A DNA stretch of 64,000 bases from Galactobacter caseinivorans (GTDB lineage: Bacteria; Actinomycetota; Actinomycetes; Actinomycetales; Micrococcaceae). A program made the translations under genes and the position numbers. The stretch lies in assembly GCF_003640665.1 (NCBI RefSeq), contig NZ_QQXL01000001.1, positions 248,001-312,000 of the forward strand. The letters are read 5' to 3'. Below, one piece after another: positions 61,789 to 64,000 of this stretch (position 1 is its first letter; each line of letters starts with the position of its first letter). The notes beneath the pieces are model-generated. The model ran no database searches, was not told the DNA's origin, and saw nothing but the letters and a program-made list of their open reading frames with translations.

Positions 61789-63167
61789 GCGGCGGTCTCG
61801 GTCTTGGCACGCTTGGTACGGATGCCGGGCCGCACAAAGATCATGGCCAGCATGCCAATGGCCGTCGCCACAGCGGTGGCGATGAACATGGAGTTGTAGC
61901 CGTGCAGCATCACCAGGAACCCGGTCAGCGTGGGCGCCACGATCGTGGCGATGTTGGTGATGAAGTGGCTGATGCCGCCGTAGGTTCCGGCGCGGGTGGG
62001 TGCCGTATCGATGATGACGATCCAGTACACGGCGTTGGGCAGCGAGTTCAAGGCGTTGCCGATGGTCATGATCAGCAGCACCGCCCAGACGGTGTCCACG
62101 GTGGGGATGAGGCAGAAGCAGATGGTCGTCAGCAACAGGGATCCGGCGGCAAAACCGCTGCGGGCAATCCAGAGGCTGCCGGTCTTGCGGCGCAGCCAAT
62201 CTGAAATCCGGCCGCCGAGGAGGACGGTGAAGCAGGCGCCAATCCAGGGGATCATGCCGAGGTACCACAAGGAGCCAAGGTTGAAGCCAAAGTTGTCCTG
62301 CAGGTACTTGGGTGTCCAGGTCAGAATCATGAAGTTCACGTACTGGAAGGCGAAGTATCCAATGGCGTTCAGGACCAGGGTGCGGCTCTTGAAGAAGGCC
62401 CACCAGGGCAGCTTCTCGTCTTCCGTGGACACGCTGCGCTCGTCGGCGAGCATGTCATCCGTGTTGCGAATGACGGCCAGTTCTTCCGGAGAAACGCGGG
62501 GGTTGTTCTCTGGGCGGTCGGTGAAATAGCGCAACCAGAAGAACAGCCAGATCAGTCCCACCACGCCGAGGATGATGAACATCCAACGCCAGCTACCGGT
62601 GGCGGTCAGGAGGAACACGGCGATGGGCGCCGCAAGCATGGCGCCAAGGGGGGTGCCAAGCAGGCCGAGTGAGGCAGCAAAGCCGCGCTCGCGGACCGTG
62701 GCCCAGTTGGCCATGGTGCGGTTAATAGTGGAGAAGGTGGGGCCCTCTGCTACTCCGAAGAGGATGCGGAAGACCGCAAAGCCGACCAGCGCTGAGCCGC
62801 CGAAGAGGGCGATGCCGATGTCTCCGGCGAACGCCATGCCGACCTCAAAGATGGACCATAGCGACACGGCCCAGATCCAGACCCAACGCGGGCCCTTGCG
62901 ATCCGCCAGGATGCCGCCGATCAGGGCGCCGACCATGTACCCGTAGCCGAAGTAACCCAGGACCTGGCCCCAGGCCACCTTGTCCAGGCCAAACTCTTCA
63001 ATCATGGGGTTGGCGGCGTAGGAGATGGCTCCACGGTCCACATAGTTGATGACCGTGATGATCACGACCAACATGAAAATGGTGTAGCGGAAATTGGGAT
63101 TGAATGGCCTGTTGATCGCTGGGCCTCGCTTGGAGGCCTTGCGGGCCGCGTTGGGATTGTTCATCAA
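61785..63167 (-). CDS. MFS transporter of the anion:cation symporter type
   Basis: A 460-residue 12-helix transporter: YTIFMLVVIITVINYVDRGAISYAANPMIEEFGL and GYFGYGYMVGALIGGILADRKGPRWVW are typical of the ACS family (glucarate, tartrate and aromatic-acid symporters). WAFFKSRTLVLNAIGYFAFQYVNFMILTWTPKYLQDN starts the second half, and a basic C-terminus ends RTKRAKTETAA. A GAGAGCG site precedes ATG 63167. It is the first gene of a transporter-amidase operon, which suggests import of an acidic or amide-bearing solute. Confidence 0.9.
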   Translation of the reverse strand: MMNNPNAARKASKRGPAINRPFNPNFRYTIFMLVVIITVINYVDRGAISYAANPMIEEFGLDKVAWGQVLGYFGYGYMVGALIGGILADRKGPRWVWIWAVSLWSIFEVGMAFAGDIGIALFGGSALVGFAVFRILFGVAEGPTFSTINRTMANWATVRERGFAASLGLLGTPLGAMLAAPIAVFLLTATGSWRWMFIILGVVGLIWLFFWLRYFTDRPENNPRVSPEELAVIRNTDDMLADERSVSTEDEKLPWWAFFKSRTLVLNAIGYFAFQYVNFMILTWTPKYLQDNFGFNLGSLWYLGMIPWIGACFTVLLGGRISDWLRRKTGSLWIARSGFAAGSLLLTTICFCLIPTVDTVWAVLLIMTIGNALNSLPNAVYWIVIIDTAPTRAGTYGGISHFITNIATIVAPTLTGFLVMLHGYNSMFIATAVATAIGMLAMIFVRPGIRTKRAKTETAA

Positions 63168-63233
63168 CGCTCTCGCTCTCTAGGTGGTGGGCGTCTTTGC
63201 CCTGTGGAGGATGACTGGCGGTGCTGTGTCGGG

Positions 63234-63273
63234 ACGCTACAGGCAAAATCCCAAGCACACAATCGTTTGTGTT
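63234..63273 (-). promoter_or_regulatory. LacI-type operator and promoter of the transporter-amidase operon
   Basis: ACACAATCGTTTGTGT (63258-63273) is a 16-bp palindrome centred on CG with one mismatched pair, as LacI-family proteins prefer. On the minus strand TTGTGT (63258-63263) and TAGCGT (63234-63239), 18 bp apart, could be the -35 and -10, so the operator would cover the -35. A LacI-family gene lies just upstream. The rest of 63168-63369 shows nothing else. Confidence 0.6.
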
Positions 63274-63369
63274 GTGTGAAGTTGTGGCGGAGCTCACTGA
63301 GGTGGGCGGGCGCGGGGCGCCCGCTGGCAGGTGTGGGCGGGTGGGGGGTGAGGTGTGGTGCGCCCTGGG

Positions 63370-64000
63370 TTAGGGCTGCACGGGTACGCCGCTGGAGGCG
63401 CGGATGATGAGGGCCGGCTCCAGCTGTTCGCTTACCGGATCCTCCCCGGCCATTTTTTGCATCAGCAGCTCAAAGGAGCGGTAGCCCATCTGATGCATGG
63501 GTGAGCGCACGGTGGTGAGCGGTATGGGCAGCTCCACGGCCAGGGAGGTGTCATTGAACCCCACCAGGGCCACGTCGTCTGGGATCGCAATTCCGTGATC
63601 ACGGAGCACGCCAATAGCGCCGATGGCCGCAAAGTCGTTAGTGGCAAAAATAGCATTCGGGACGGTGCCCGCGGAAAGAATCTGTTCAGTAGCCATTCTT
63701 CCGCCCGCCGCATCGAAGGGGCCGTAAACAATTCGATGGTCGGGCACGTCAATGCCTGCTTCCCGGAAGCCGTCTACCACTCCGCGCACACGATCCGCTG
63801 CGGTGGACGCATAGCGTTGGCCCGCCAAGATTCCCACGTCCAAGCGACCCGTCTCGATGAGGTGGGCGGCCACGAGCCGCCCGCCCGCGTAGTCGTCGCA
63901 CGTCACCGAGACGTGCGCTGGATTGCGCCTGCTGACCAGCACCAGCGGGAATTCATCTTCCTTGAGCTCATCGAGGAATGGATCCTCAAGGTGCGCGTCG
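63370..64000 (-). CDS. LacI-family transcriptional regulator (C-terminal part, truncated by window end)
   Basis: The 3' part of a LacI/PurR-type regulator: 209 residues of the periplasmic-binding-like effector domain, with the DNA-binding N-terminus beyond position 64000. The frame stays open to the edge and reads DAHLEDPFLDELKEDEFPLV into the visible domain. VSVTCDDYAGGRLVAAHLIETG, DVGILAGQRYASTAADRVRGVVDGF, NAIFATNDFAAIGAIGVLRDHGIAIPDDVALVGFNDT and LTTVRSPMHQMGYRSFELLMQKM are standard. It ends 202 bp from the transporter start, same strand, and is the probable regulator of that operon. Ligand unknown. Confidence 0.92.
   Translation of the reverse strand, partial: DAHLEDPFLDELKEDEFPLVLVSRRNPAHVSVTCDDYAGGRLVAAHLIETGRLDVGILAGQRYASTAADRVRGVVDGFREAGIDVPDHRIVYGPFDAAGGRMATEQILSAGTVPNAIFATNDFAAIGAIGVLRDHGIAIPDDVALVGFNDTSLAVELPIPLTTVRSPMHQMGYRSFELLMQKMAGEDPVSEQLEPALIIRASSGVPVQP

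Noticed and set aside
61789-62403. In-frame upstream extension of the amidase
   Set aside because: The extension lies inside the MFS gene in another frame. The ATG at 61788 overlapping the MFS stop, and the amidase alignment, set the start.

Overview
The window is chromosomal DNA of a high-GC actinobacterium. Most coding sequence is G/C-rich at third positions, many starts are GTG, and many genes begin 6-8 bases after a TANNNT hexamer (leaderless genes). Gene content points to Micrococcales, most likely Micrococcaceae: a GuaB/GuaB3/SURF1/DUF3817/GuaA block, a large helicase-like protein after guaA, NnrE-NnrD next to acpS, xseA/xseB next to ispH and ychF, and CIRCE-controlled groES-groEL. I cannot name the genus from the sequence alone. 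No tRNA or rRNA gene was recognised.

Layout. 1-9000: glmS and galU converge on a strong terminator; acpS and the NAD(P)HX repair fusion follow; then a double CDP-glycerol phosphotransferase and a family 2 glycosyltransferase, both envelope-polymer functions. 9100-13395: alr-tsaE and tsaB-rimI-tsaD supply D-alanine and the tRNA t6A machinery. 13403-17607: a YbdK-type carboxylate-amine ligase, a ribbon-helix-helix protein plus beta-strand-repeat protein behind an array of 11-bp-phased TGGCACCA boxes, and a THUMP-like methyltransferase. 17674-19960: groES-groEL with two CIRCE operators. 20091-28718: an OafA-like acyltransferase, then guanine nucleotide genes guaB, guaB3 and guaA with SURF1 and a DUF3817 membrane protein between them. 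28897-37660: a 1351-residue helicase-like protein with a degenerate P-loop and its small follower, a SAF-domain protein, an FmdB zinc ribbon, 5-formyl-THF cyclo-ligase, a GNAT enzyme, a membrane protein and an Lrp regulator. 37734-48966: a binding lipoprotein, alaA, ppk2, xseB-xseA, a membrane protein, ispH, a repeat-rich spacer, a nuclease-domain protein, rmuC and ychF.

48967-52294 is an accessory region built as modules at the 3' end of ychF. The last codons of ychF recur three more times (about 49627, 51197 and 52265), and the modules between them carry a small repeat-like protein, an AbiEi/AbiEii toxin-antitoxin pair, a membrane protein and a GNAT enzyme. The strong terminator that probably once served ychF now lies beyond the last copy. 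No recombinase is visible. This is the most notable structure in the window.

52347-64000 is mixed accessory DNA: a redox-type HxlR regulator divergent from an NmrA-like reductase, two alpha/beta hydrolases, a condensation-domain/GNAT fusion, an MFS efflux protein, an orphan GAD-like immunity-type protein, another GNAT, and an MFS transporter-amidase operon next to a LacI-family regulator that runs off the end of the window, with a CG-centred palindrome upstream of the operon.
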